From CALKCV01 sp964609515 (GTDB lineage Bacteria > Cyanobacteriota > Cyanobacteriia > Cyanobacteriales > Microcoleaceae), in contig CAZSTZ010000260.1 of assembly GCA_964609515.1 (NCBI GenBank), forward strand, positions 1 through 9,524: 9,524 nt of DNA, given 5' to 3'. The position numbers and the translations under genes were made by a program. The notes below the pieces were generated by a model, which was not told where the DNA came from, ran no database searches, and was given only the letters and a program-made list of their open reading frames with translations. This document shows, piece after piece, positions 1 to 5,517 of this stretch. The first letter of the stretch is position 1. Each line of letters opens with the position of its first letter.

Positions 1-64
1 AGAGGGAACTCTTAGCAGAAAAAAAGTATTTTTGGAAATATGAGATGCTCCCGTCTAACCTGAT

Positions 65-91
65 GTTGGGTTCCGTTTCACTTCACCCAAC
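65..91. repeat. dispersed inverted repeat, 7-bp stem
   Basis: GTTGGGT (65-71) is repeated as its reverse complement ACCCAAC (85-91) around a 13-nt loop. I recall short palindromes of this GTTGGGT...ACCCAAC type scattered between genes in many cyanobacteria, so it is most likely a non-coding dispersed element. The rest of 1-160 shows no gene. Confidence 0.5.
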
Positions 92-162
92 CTACAATTA
101 TCGCTAAATACATAAGGCAAAATATTTGTTTGGTAAACCATCATTAACAGTGAATTTTCCTG

Positions 163-168
163 TATAAT
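163..168 (+). promoter_or_regulatory. candidate -10 box for the DUF2887 gene
   Basis: TATAAT is a perfect -10 hexamer 40 bases before the GTG start at 209. No convincing -35 box lies 16-18 bases upstream (the nearest TTAACA, 144-149, is only 13 bases away), so the promoter call is tentative. A Shine-Dalgarno-like AGGAGG follows at 188-193, 15 bases before the start, which is rather far. Confidence 0.35.
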
Positions 169-208
169 AAAAATAGCAAAATTATGCAGGAGGCATCGAT
201 ATTTAACA

Positions 209-1027
209 GTGCGCACCGACACAATTTTTTACCTTCTTTTCAAACTGCTACCGGCCACATTTTTTGAGCTAATTGGCCAGCCCAATAAGGCCAAAAACTA
301 CGAATTTACCTCCGAGGAAATCAAAGAAACGACCTTTCGCATCGATGGTTTATTTAAAAGCTCTCGAAAGTCTAGCCCTCTGTATTTTACCGAGGTACAA
401 TTTCAGCCAAAAGACGATTTCTACAAAAAGTTTTTTGCCGAGGTTTTCCTTTATCTATATCGGAATCAAAGCGATCGCAATTGGCGAGGAGTGGCCCTAT
501 TTGCCACCCGGAGTTTAGACCCAGGAGTTGAGAAACAATATAAGGAGTTATTCAAAGGCCAGCGAGTGCAACGAATCTATTTAGATGAGTTAAGCATCAC
601 CGCCAACTCCTCCTTGGGTTTAAAAGCGATCCAGTTAATCGTAGAAGATCGAGAAAACCAAGAGGAAACCGTAGAATTGGTCCGCGAATTAGTCTCGGAA
701 GCAGAGGAAGAGTTAGAGGATGACGCTTTAGCCGAATCTGTTGTAGAATTGGTTAAAAGGATAGTCGTCTATAAATTACCCAATCTTTCTAATCAGGAGT
801 TAGAAGCCATGTTTGGATTAGCAGATCTCAAAGAAACGCGATTTTATCAAGATGTCAAAGCAGAAGTCGAGCTAGAAACAAAGCTGGAATCTGTGCCCCG
901 TTTGTTGGCACTCGGATTAACTGTCGAACAGATAGCAAATGCCTTAGCTTTGGATGTGGAATTGGTAAAACAAGCAGCAGAAAATTATGCTGCCAACCCT
1001 CCCACTGAGGAAAATAACAACAATTAG
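209..1027 (+). CDS. Rpn/DUF2887 family PD-(D/E)XK nuclease-like protein
   Basis: A 272-residue protein beginning MRTDTIFYLLFKLLP, the standard opening of the cyanobacterial DUF2887/Rpn (recombination-promoting nuclease, 'putative transposase') family. This supports the GTG start at 209. Nuclease-core residues are visible: D46 in FRIDGLF and the E62-x-Q64 pair in FTEVQFQ, matching the D...ExQ/K arrangement of PD-(D/E)XK enzymes. A conserved FFAEVFLYLYR segment follows at about 75-85. The C-terminal part is acidic and helical (about 145-190), then a helix-turn-helix-like LGLTVEQIANALAL segment near 238-251, and a low-complexity Asn-rich tail. Family members promote RecA-independent recombination in E. 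coli; the role in cyanobacteria is unproven. These genes are usually multicopy, and a fragment resembling this gene's 3' end sits at 1457-1485. The gene stands alone and is followed by a hairpin at 1043-1074. Confidence 0.88.
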   Translation: MRTDTIFYLLFKLLPATFFELIGQPNKAKNYEFTSEEIKETTFRIDGLFKSSRKSSPLYFTEVQFQPKDDFYKKFFAEVFLYLYRNQSDRNWRGVALFATRSLDPGVEKQYKELFKGQRVQRIYLDELSITANSSLGLKAIQLIVEDRENQEETVELVRELVSEAEEELEDDALAESVVELVKRIVVYKLPNLSNQELEAMFGLADLKETRFYQDVKAEVELETKLESVPRLLALGLTVEQIANALALDVELVKQAAENYAANPPTEENNNN

Positions 1028-1042
1028 ATTAGTAGGGATATA

Positions 1043-1110
1043 GAAACCAGGTTTCGCATGAGTTACCTGGTTTCTGAGATACGATTTTGAGAAACCAGGT
1101 TTCTGAGATA
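1043..1110. repeat. GAAACCAGGT palindrome plus direct copy; possible terminator hairpin
   Basis: GAAACCAGGT (1043-1052) pairs perfectly with ACCTGGTTTC (1065-1074), giving a 10-bp stem with a 12-nt loop just after the DUF2887 stop codon. A third copy of the arm, GAAACCAGGT followed by TTCTGAGATA, occupies 1091-1110; TTTCTGAGATA also follows the hairpin (1071-1081). There is no T-run, so termination is only possible. The related element AGAAACCGGG...CCCGGTTTCT occurs at 3101-3134, so this looks like a dispersed repeat family. Confidence 0.6.
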
Positions 1111-1141
1111 CCAAAATCCTAAAAAATTGGAGGATAAATAC

Positions 1142-1354
1142 ATGAAAGTAAAAGTCACAGAAACGGGTGTAGTGGTTCCCAAAGAAATGTTAGAAGGATT
1201 TGAGGAGGTGGAAATTACAAAAGAGGGCGATCGGATTATTATTTTCAGCGTTACTCCCACCGATCCAATTTTTGCTTTGGGGACAAATCCAGTATTATCT
1301 GGAATTGATGATGCTGCGGAAAAACACGATTCATATATCTATGGCGGTAACTGA
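1142..1354 (+). CDS. VapB-like antitoxin of a type II toxin-antitoxin pair
   Basis: A 70-residue protein, MKVKVTETGVVVPKEML.... The N-terminal half has the short beta-strand pattern of AbrB/SpoVT-like or VapB antitoxins (TETGVVVPKEML, EEVEITKEGDRIII). The C-terminal half (PTDPIFALGTNPVL, IDDAAEKHDSYIY) resembles the toxin-binding tail of cyanobacterial antitoxins found next to PIN-domain toxins. I chose ATG 1142 over the upstream TTG at 1127 because GGAGG (1129-1133) is the ribosome-binding site, 8 bases before the ATG. The stop codon overlaps the ATG of the downstream vapC remnant by one base, as expected for translational coupling. Because that toxin is broken, this antitoxin is probably orphaned. 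Confidence 0.75.
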   Translation: MKVKVTETGVVVPKEMLEGFEEVEITKEGDRIIIFSVTPTDPIFALGTNPVLSGIDDAAEKHDSYIYGGN

Positions 1355-1482
1355 TGACTAAGCTATTCCTAGATACGAGCTATGTCATTGCTTTAGAAAT
1401 TGCTGACGACCAATATCATTAGGCAGCAAGGAAGCACTGGCAAAGTTTAATTAAAACCGTTGAGGAAAATAATAGCAATTAG
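1354..1482 (+). pseudogene. vapC-type PIN-domain toxin remnant, nonsense-mutated and 3'-truncated
   Basis: ATG at 1354 overlaps the antitoxin's TGA. Translation gives MTKLFLDTSYVIALEIADDQ, the classic PIN-domain start with the catalytic Asp in FLDTSYVIAL (D7). Codon 23 (1420-1422) is TAG; reading through gives AARKHWQSLIK, still PIN-like, where related toxins usually have a Gln at the stop (CAG to TAG is one substitution). Homology ends soon after, and the frame finishes TVEENNSN-stop at 1480-1482. Those last codons match the 3' end of the DUF2887 gene at 1005-1027 (PTEENNNN-stop), not a PIN domain. PIN toxins are about 130-150 residues, so two thirds of the gene, including the later acidic active-site residues, are missing. 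The toxin is almost certainly inactive. Confidence 0.75.
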
Positions 1483-1485
1483 ATT
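1457..1485 (+). pseudogene. 3'-end remnant of a second DUF2887-type gene
   Basis: The stretch at 1461-1485 matches 1006-1030 (the last codons, stop and three bases beyond of the intact DUF2887 gene) at 23 of 25 positions. The two differences are C/T and A/G, and the reading frame relative to the stop is the same (EENNSN versus EENNNN). Similarity is lost just after the stop. It looks like the tail of a lost paralogue joined to the truncated vapC gene. The match is short and of low complexity, so convergence is possible. Confidence 0.45.
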
Positions 1486-1554
1486 CGGTGGCGATCGCTC
1501 TCTTTTTTATCCTACTAATTAAAGGGCGATCGCTATGCCTGCGAAAATCAAGAC

Positions 1555-1622
1555 GGGGGAAAGCATTCGGACAGAAAAATTTACGATTTTTATCAAAATT
1601 GACCGCCCGAATGCTTTGCCCC
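1555..1622. repeat. dispersed palindromic element with 16-bp arms
   Basis: The left arm GGGGGAAAGCATTCGG (1555-1570) and right arm CCGAATGCTTTGCCCC (1607-1622) are reverse complements except for one mismatch. They enclose a 36-nt AT-rich loop. I recall AAGCATTCGG/CCGAATGCTT palindromes as common intergenic repeats in filamentous cyanobacteria. The element lies directly before the hypothetical gene at 1649 and happens to be open in that gene's frame. Confidence 0.7.
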
Positions 1623-1648
1623 TACATAACAATTGTCAGAACAAAACC

Positions 1649-3004
1649 ATGAAAAACTTTACCATCAGTTTCTATTTTTATCACCTTTGCCACAGCCTCA
1701 CCGATGCTCCAGAAAAATTATCTGCGGATGCCGATAAACTCTGGAAGGGGTTAGCTAAATTTGGCGAGGAAAACTCCCTTTTTCCAGAACTAAAACTAAA
1801 TTCTAATTCGGACGAAAGTGGATGGTTAACTCCTAATTCATCCCCTATAAATTTTGAAAAAATCGATACGACAGAAGATTGGAAAATAGAAGGCAATCTT
1901 CTACCTTTTCGCCTCCACGATACCTATTTTGCCGACCTGACTTTATCCCCGCAACCATCAGATTTTTATCTGCAATCTTCCGAAATTCAACAATTCCCCA
2001 TTAACGCTTTATTACCAGATAAAATTAACCCGTCTCTGGGGCAAACTATCTGGATTTATGGAGAAGTGGATAAGGGCGATCGCTACTGTCAAGAAATAGC
2101 CGACGAGTACGTTCGAGCAATTACCAAAGATAGCAATTATGCCGAACCAACTTTAGTTAATGTCGGCAAATTATTCGGCAGTTTGTTATATGAATACGAA
2201 GCAACACATAAAGACGAGCCAAAGAATATCGCTAAAAAATGCCATTTTTTAGTATTGATAAATAACAGCGAAGCAAATACCGTAGAATTAGCAGGCAAAG
2301 CCTACGAATGGTTGCGAGATTTGCTCTGTTGCCGCCATAAAATCTTATTCGTCTATCAACAATCTCGCGAAAACTATCTCCAAGGCAGAAAACTCTACAG
2401 CGAATTAGAAAAAGAAATCGGTCATTTTTCCGAGGAAGTAGAAACGGCAGATGGACGACTCGACTACTTAAAAGATTTACTCAAAAACCTACCTCAAAAT
2501 TATCTCAATTATGCCCGCTGTTTGCGAGATTTAAAAGCGCATCAAACCACCATCGAAACTAATACCAGCAACTATCAAATTTGTCAAGAAAAAATTGCTA
2601 ATTTAGGAGAAGTTCCCCCATCTTGGCAAGAATTTCTCACTCGCTGCGAACTCTGGCAAAGGCAAATCAAAACCGACTTAAACTATCTATCTCCCGGTCA
2701 AGATTTATTCCAACAAGTAGTAAATACCGCAAGAAGTATCGCAGAAATAGACCAAGCAGAAAGCGATCGCTCTTTAGAAAAAACTATACAACTATTAGGT
2801 GCGGGATTGGGTTCGGGAGCGATCGCTGCTTCCGCCATCGCCGGCCACGTTCAAACCCCAATTAAATTAAAACCCGACTATCCCATCCATCCCGCAATAA
2901 CTACCTTATTTTGGAGCGCAATTTTTGGTCTTATCGGTTGGGGAATAGCGTCGTTTTGTACTGGTGGATGGAGTGGTTTAAAGAAGAATAACAATCGCAA
3001 GTAA
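1649..3004 (+). CDS. hypothetical protein with two C-terminal transmembrane segments
   Basis: A 451-residue protein of no assigned function. The N-terminal region (about 1-140: MKNFTISFYFYHLCHSL, WKIEGNLLPFRLHDTY, INPSLGQTIWIYGEVD) resembles conserved cyanobacterial hypothetical proteins I have seen. The central part (about 195-260) has a beta-alpha pattern (CHFLVLINN, KILFVYQQS). Residues 245-380 are strongly helical and charged, probably coiled coil. Two hydrophobic segments follow, about 379-401 (Gly/Ala-rich, LLGAGLGSGAIAASAIAG) and 415-438 (AITTLFWSAIFGLIGWGIAS), then a short basic tail. The likely arrangement is a large cytoplasmic domain anchored by a C-terminal hairpin. The frame stays open upstream to ATG 1535, but those 38 codons lie across the palindromic repeat, so I chose ATG 1649; it has no clear Shine-Dalgarno site. 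The long-helix-plus-two-membrane-helix layout recalls CorA, but no GMN motif is present. Confidence 0.7.
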   Translation: MKNFTISFYFYHLCHSLTDAPEKLSADADKLWKGLAKFGEENSLFPELKLNSNSDESGWLTPNSSPINFEKIDTTEDWKIEGNLLPFRLHDTYFADLTLSPQPSDFYLQSSEIQQFPINALLPDKINPSLGQTIWIYGEVDKGDRYCQEIADEYVRAITKDSNYAEPTLVNVGKLFGSLLYEYEATHKDEPKNIAKKCHFLVLINNSEANTVELAGKAYEWLRDLLCCRHKILFVYQQSRENYLQGRKLYSELEKEIGHFSEEVETADGRLDYLKDLLKNLPQNYLNYARCLRDLKAHQTTIETNTSNYQICQEKIANLGEVPPSWQEFLTRCELWQRQIKTDLNYLSPGQDLFQQVVNTARSIAEIDQAESDRSLEKTIQLLGAGLGSGAIAASAIAGHVQTPIKLKPDYPIHPAITTLFWSAIFGLIGWGIASFCTGGWSGLKKNNNRK

Positions 3005-3076
3005 ATGCGCTACTTACCCAAATGGGATTATTAGCTTTCTCTCAAGGGTGGAAAGACTAATAAAGGCGCGATCGCT
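3002..3076. repeat. left copy of a 75-bp direct repeat; detached nadR 3' end
   Basis: These 75 bases match 3439-3513 with three differences (3055, 3057, 3067). The copy starts exactly at the TAA stop of the hypothetical gene. Read on the minus strand, it encodes AIAPLLVFPPLRES-stop, nearly the same as the C-terminus of the real NadR-type protein (AIAPLLIFPPLRES-stop). It is therefore a detached duplicate of that gene's end, with no nadR sequence upstream of it. Confidence 0.85.
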
Positions 3077-3100
3077 ACGAACGATTTCTCCAAAGAATTA

Positions 3101-3134
3101 AGAAACCGGGAATAAGCGCAAAAACCCGGTTTCT
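3101..3134. repeat. AGAAACCGGG palindrome, possible bidirectional terminator
   Basis: AGAAACCGGG (3101-3110) pairs perfectly with CCCGGTTTCT (3125-3134) across a 14-nt loop. It belongs to the same dispersed family as the 1043-1074 hairpin. It lies between convergent genes and could end transcription from either side, though no T-run follows. Confidence 0.6.
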
Positions 3135-3173
3135 GGGCCCGCCAACAACCTCCCTGTTACCAAGAAGTAACCG

Positions 3174-3433
3174 TGGGGAACGATTTTTGAGCGGTCGGGA
3201 ACGATTTCTGAGCGGTGGGGAACGATTTCTGAGCGGTGGGGAACGATTTTTGAGCGGTGGGGAACGATTTNNNNNNNNNNNNNNNNNNNNNNNNNNNNNN
3301 NNNNNNNNNNNNNNNNNNNNNNNNNNNNNNNNNNNNNNNNNNNNNNNNNNNNNNNNNNNNNNNNNNNNNNTGAGCGGTGGGGAACGATTTTTGAGCGGTG
3401 GGGAACGATTTCTGAGCGGTGGGGAACGATTTC
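3174..3433. repeat. 21-bp minisatellite interrupted by an assembly gap
   Basis: The unit is TGAGCGGTGGGGAACGATTT followed by C or T. Full units start at 3188, 3209 and 3230; one at 3251 is cut by the gap. After the gap, full units start at 3371, 3392 and 3413. A 14-nt partial unit lies at 3174-3187. Units differ only at 3196 (C for G) and at the last base. A loose half-match (GAACGATTTCT) also occurs near 3079-3089, just after the left copy of the 75-bp repeat. Because 21 is a multiple of three, one forward frame reads (LSGGERF)n and one reverse frame (RNRSPPL)n, but nothing else suggests coding. The array sits between convergent gene ends. Confidence 0.92.
3271..3370. other. assembly gap of 100 N
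   Basis: A run of exactly 100 N inside the minisatellite. Round-number runs like this are a scaffolding convention for gaps of unknown length, so the true number of 21-bp units is not known. Confidence 0.95.
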
Positions 3434-3438
3434 TGAAA

Positions 3439-3513
3439 TAAATGCGCTACTTACCCAAATGGGATTATTAGCTTTCTCTCAAGGGTGGAAATATTAATAA
3501 AGGGGCGATCGCT
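3439..3513. repeat. right copy of the 75-bp direct repeat, overlapping the nadR 3' end
   Basis: Identical to 3002-3054 over its first 53 bases and 72/75 overall. It covers the last 15 codons and stop of the nadR-type gene plus 29 bases beyond. It begins five bases after the last minisatellite unit, so the two copies bracket the minisatellite. Confidence 0.88.
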
Positions 3514-4451
3514 TCTACGGCCTTCGAGATGCGGTGGGAGCGATCGCCTCCAACAGTAATATAGGGCTTTTCCCAATTTTCTAAAATCTCGATAAAGTGT
3601 TGGTGCATGGACTGTCGCAGCTCCTCGCTTTCTCTAGTTCCATCTTGCACGAACTCGAAGTCCGGTTCGGTCAAAATATATAAATCGTAACGGCGACTTC
3701 TGGCAATTTGCTCCACCAACGGAGAGTCGCAACCGAGATAGCGTCGATGCCAAACGTAAGTCGCAGCCGGATCCGTGTCGCAGATAACGAGTTTGTTGGC
3801 GCGGGTGGCGAGGGCGTCTTCCATTGCTAGCTGCCCTTTGGCAATTGCTGTAAATTCGTAACTATCCCAAACTTCGGCATTGGGAGTATATCGGCGGCCT
3901 TCCCAATACCAGCGACCGTATTCCGGCACCCAGACGGTTTGATAGTATTGCGCCTTAGCGATCGCTAAGGTAGTAGTGCCGCTGGACTCTACTCCCAACA
4001 CGCAGACTCGCTTGGCAAAATAGGCTTTTGCCCCCGGTGTCAGCATTTGCCAGTTTTCTGCTAAATTTGCCCGCAGTTGGGTTCCCGAAATTGGGTAATT
4101 TTGTCGCGGCGGATCTATTGCTCGATGAGTGGCTCCCATGCAACGAGCCCGGGGTTCCCCGTAAGCTTCCGAGGTGAAGGCGATATCTGGACGGCGATCG
4201 CCCAATATTTCTAAGGCGCGTTTTGCCCAAGGCTCGGGGGCTTCTGGGAGGTCGTCCTTGACTTCGATTACTTCTACGTCTGGATGCATTAATCTAATCC
4301 AGTTGGCGCGAATGTTGCCGGGTATGGCTTCCGTTGGTTTGTAACCTACGAGAACTACGAGAGCATCCACTTGTTTTTTCGCTTCTCGAATTAAATAATC
4401 GTGCCCCAGGTGGAAGGGATAAAATTTGCCGACCGTGATACCGAGAGTCAT
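3468..4451 (-). CDS. nadR: NadR-type bifunctional NMN adenylyltransferase / ribosylnicotinamide kinase
   Basis: A 327-residue two-domain cytoplasmic enzyme of NAD salvage: the kinase phosphorylates nicotinamide riboside to NMN and the other domain adenylylates NMN to NAD. The N-terminal nucleotidyltransferase domain (about 1-145) carries HLGH (H14-H17) in GKFYPFHLGHDYL and ISGTQLR (121-127). The C-terminal AAA_28-type kinase domain has a P-loop at 153-161 (GVESSGTTT), an EYGR motif (177-180) and CDTD (224-227) as a Walker B-like site. The P-loop has Thr where Lys is usual. It lacks the N-terminal repressor helix-turn-helix of enterobacterial NadR. ATG 4451 is preferred to TTG 4457 because MTLGITVGKF begins the first beta-strand directly. 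It lies 20 bases after pnuC, surely the same transcript. Its last 15 codons lie in the 75-bp duplication. Confidence 0.87.
   Translation of the reverse strand: MTLGITVGKFYPFHLGHDYLIREAKKQVDALVVLVGYKPTEAIPGNIRANWIRLMHPDVEVIEVKDDLPEAPEPWAKRALEILGDRRPDIAFTSEAYGEPRARCMGATHRAIDPPRQNYPISGTQLRANLAENWQMLTPGAKAYFAKRVCVLGVESSGTTTLAIAKAQYYQTVWVPEYGRWYWEGRRYTPNAEVWDSYEFTAIAKGQLAMEDALATRANKLVICDTDPAATYVWHRRYLGCDSPLVEQIARSRRYDLYILTEPDFEFVQDGTRESEELRQSMHQHFIEILENWEKPYITVGGDRSHRISKAVEAIAPLLIFPPLRES
3953..3970. repeat. 18-bp perfect palindrome centred on a HIP1 octamer
   Basis: CCTTAGCGATCGCTAAGG is its own reverse complement, extending GCGATCGC by five bases on each side. It lies inside nadR, in the codons just after the P-loop. 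Confidence 0.85.
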
Positions 4452-4460
4452 AAGCAATTA

Positions 4461-4480
4461 ACAATTAATAATTAACAATT
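4461..4480. repeat. AT-rich element acaattaataattaacaatt
   Basis: This 20-nt sequence spans the end of pnuC and the pnuC-nadR spacer. The same sequence, with an extra seven bases (TAATTAA), occurs at 6043-6069 between hoxE and hoxF. It is probably a dispersed short repeat. Confidence 0.55.
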
Positions 4481-5131
4481 TAAGCGTTGTTGTTGCAGGT
4501 AAATATTGCGGAAGTTGTACAACCCGATCGCTGCCATGACGAAAAAGACGGCGTAGAGACCGCTGGTTAAGTAGAGTTCTCGGGAAGCGTACAGGGGAAC
4601 GTAGATTGTATCTACGAAAATCCAAATATACCAGCTTTCTAAGTAACGCTGCATCAGATACAAGTGAGCGGTCAGGCTTAAAATGGTGGTCAGCGCGTCC
4701 CAGAAGGGGACCGCCCCGCCGAGTTTGCTTAACACTGCTTGGAGGATTAATACTAATACAGTTGCTAGGAAGAAAGTGGCGATCGCTTTTTTCTTAGAAA
4801 TCCGTTCTATGGGTTTTTCCGTTTGGTTTTGGCCGCCTCGCAGCCAAATATATATTGCTTGCAAGCTGGTTACTAAGTAGAATAATTGAATCCTTTGCCG
4901 TATAGTTATACTTAAAAAAAAGACGATAGCATAACAAACTACTCCCACAATGCCAACCCACCAACCGATAACCAGATTTTTGCCGAGCAACCAGACGCTC
5001 CAGGCCGAGGTTATGGCTGCTATAGATTCTATGGGGGCGATCGCTACTGGGAGGAATTTTTGCTGGGATAGCAAAAAGATTAAAATGCTGCCTCCTATAG
5101 CAATTAGGTATTTAACCCGTTTTTGTTTCAC
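4472..5131 (-). CDS. pnuC: PnuC-type nicotinamide riboside transporter
   Basis: A 219-residue, very hydrophobic inner-membrane protein with about seven predicted membrane helices, normal for PnuC. Family hallmarks seen are NLVIGWWVGIVGVVCYA (52-68), the LQAIYIWLRGG segment (90-100), and WDALTTILSLTAHLYLMQR (144-162) followed by ESWYIWIFVDTIYVPLY (165-181). In PnuC the conserved Trp/Asn/Gln residues of these segments line the vitamin site; nicotinamide riboside enters by facilitated diffusion and is trapped by phosphorylation. That fits the NadR-type kinase encoded immediately downstream. The start is GTG at 5131: an in-frame TAA lies 15 bases upstream and there is no other start between. No clear ribosome-binding site is visible. 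Confidence 0.9.
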   Translation of the reverse strand: MKQKRVKYLIAIGGSILIFLLSQQKFLPVAIAPIESIAAITSAWSVWLLGKNLVIGWWVGIVGVVCYAIVFFLSITIRQRIQLFYLVTSLQAIYIWLRGGQNQTEKPIERISKKKAIATFFLATVLVLILQAVLSKLGGAVPFWDALTTILSLTAHLYLMQRYLESWYIWIFVDTIYVPLYASRELYLTSGLYAVFFVMAAIGLYNFRNIYLQQQRLNC

Positions 5132-5517
5132 GATAGTTGCTTGCTGTTAAATAAAGAGATCTATTGTAATTATGCGCCATTGGCGATCGTTACTCCTTCA
5201 ACCAGGTTTTCTCCCTAGCATAAAATTGCTTTTCCAGAGAAGTTTTTAGATTTTTTTAAGATTTTAACTTTTCTTAACTTGAGTTAAACAACTCAGAGAT
5301 TGTTTATTAAAAAAAAACTAAGATGTTGTTTATGAAACAGTTTTTAAATAAGTTTTGTGAAAAATTATAAATTTATTCGTACTAGGGAGCTCCAAGGAGA
5401 AAAATTATGTTAAATGAAGAATAGAAAGAAATTTAAAGCAAAAGGAGAAAATTTCAGTTGTTCTAAGCTATCATAAGAAACGAAGACGAAGTTGTAGGGA
5501 GATAAAGGACAATAAAT
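5132..5517. promoter_or_regulatory. 386-bp divergent promoter region between pnuC and hoxE
   Basis: A very AT-rich spacer that must carry the promoters of both pnuC-nadR (minus) and the hox operon (plus). Visible structure: an inverted repeat GAGTT-AAAC-AACTC (5281-5294), an A-tract at about 5310-5318, a TATAAA-like box near 5366-5371, and two AAGGAG-like purine stretches (5394-5399, 5441-5447) upstream of the true hoxE ribosome-binding site (AAAGGA, 5504-5509). No complete LexA- or NtcA-type palindrome was recognised, although LexA is reported to act on hox promoters in other cyanobacteria. Promoter positions cannot be fixed from sequence alone. Confidence 0.5.
5407..5424 (+). other. possible 5-codon leader ORF upstream of hoxE
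   Basis: ATG TTA AAT GAA GAA TAG encodes MLNEE. It follows a good Shine-Dalgarno AAGGAG (5394-5399) at a spacing of 7 bases, 94 bases before hoxE. It may be a translated upstream ORF in the hox leader, or chance. Confidence 0.25.

Noticed and set aside
1127..1141. TTG start extending the antitoxin by five residues
   Set aside because: The TTGGAGG stretch is the Shine-Dalgarno site for ATG 1142.
3174..3433. CRISPR array
   Set aside because: Units are directly adjacent with no spacers and are only 21 bp; no cas genes are present.
3187..3441. Open frame encoding (SGGERFL)n across the minisatellite
   Set aside because: It exists only because the 21-bp period preserves frame. It spans the N gap, starts at a TTG without a ribosome-binding site, and has no non-repeat sequence.
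4452..4457. TTG start adding two residues to the NadR-type protein
   Set aside because: ATG 4451 is adjacent and begins the conserved first strand directly.
5132..5517. LexA or NtcA binding palindromes upstream of hoxE
   Set aside because: Only half-sites such as GTACT (5379-5383) were seen; no full palindrome was found.
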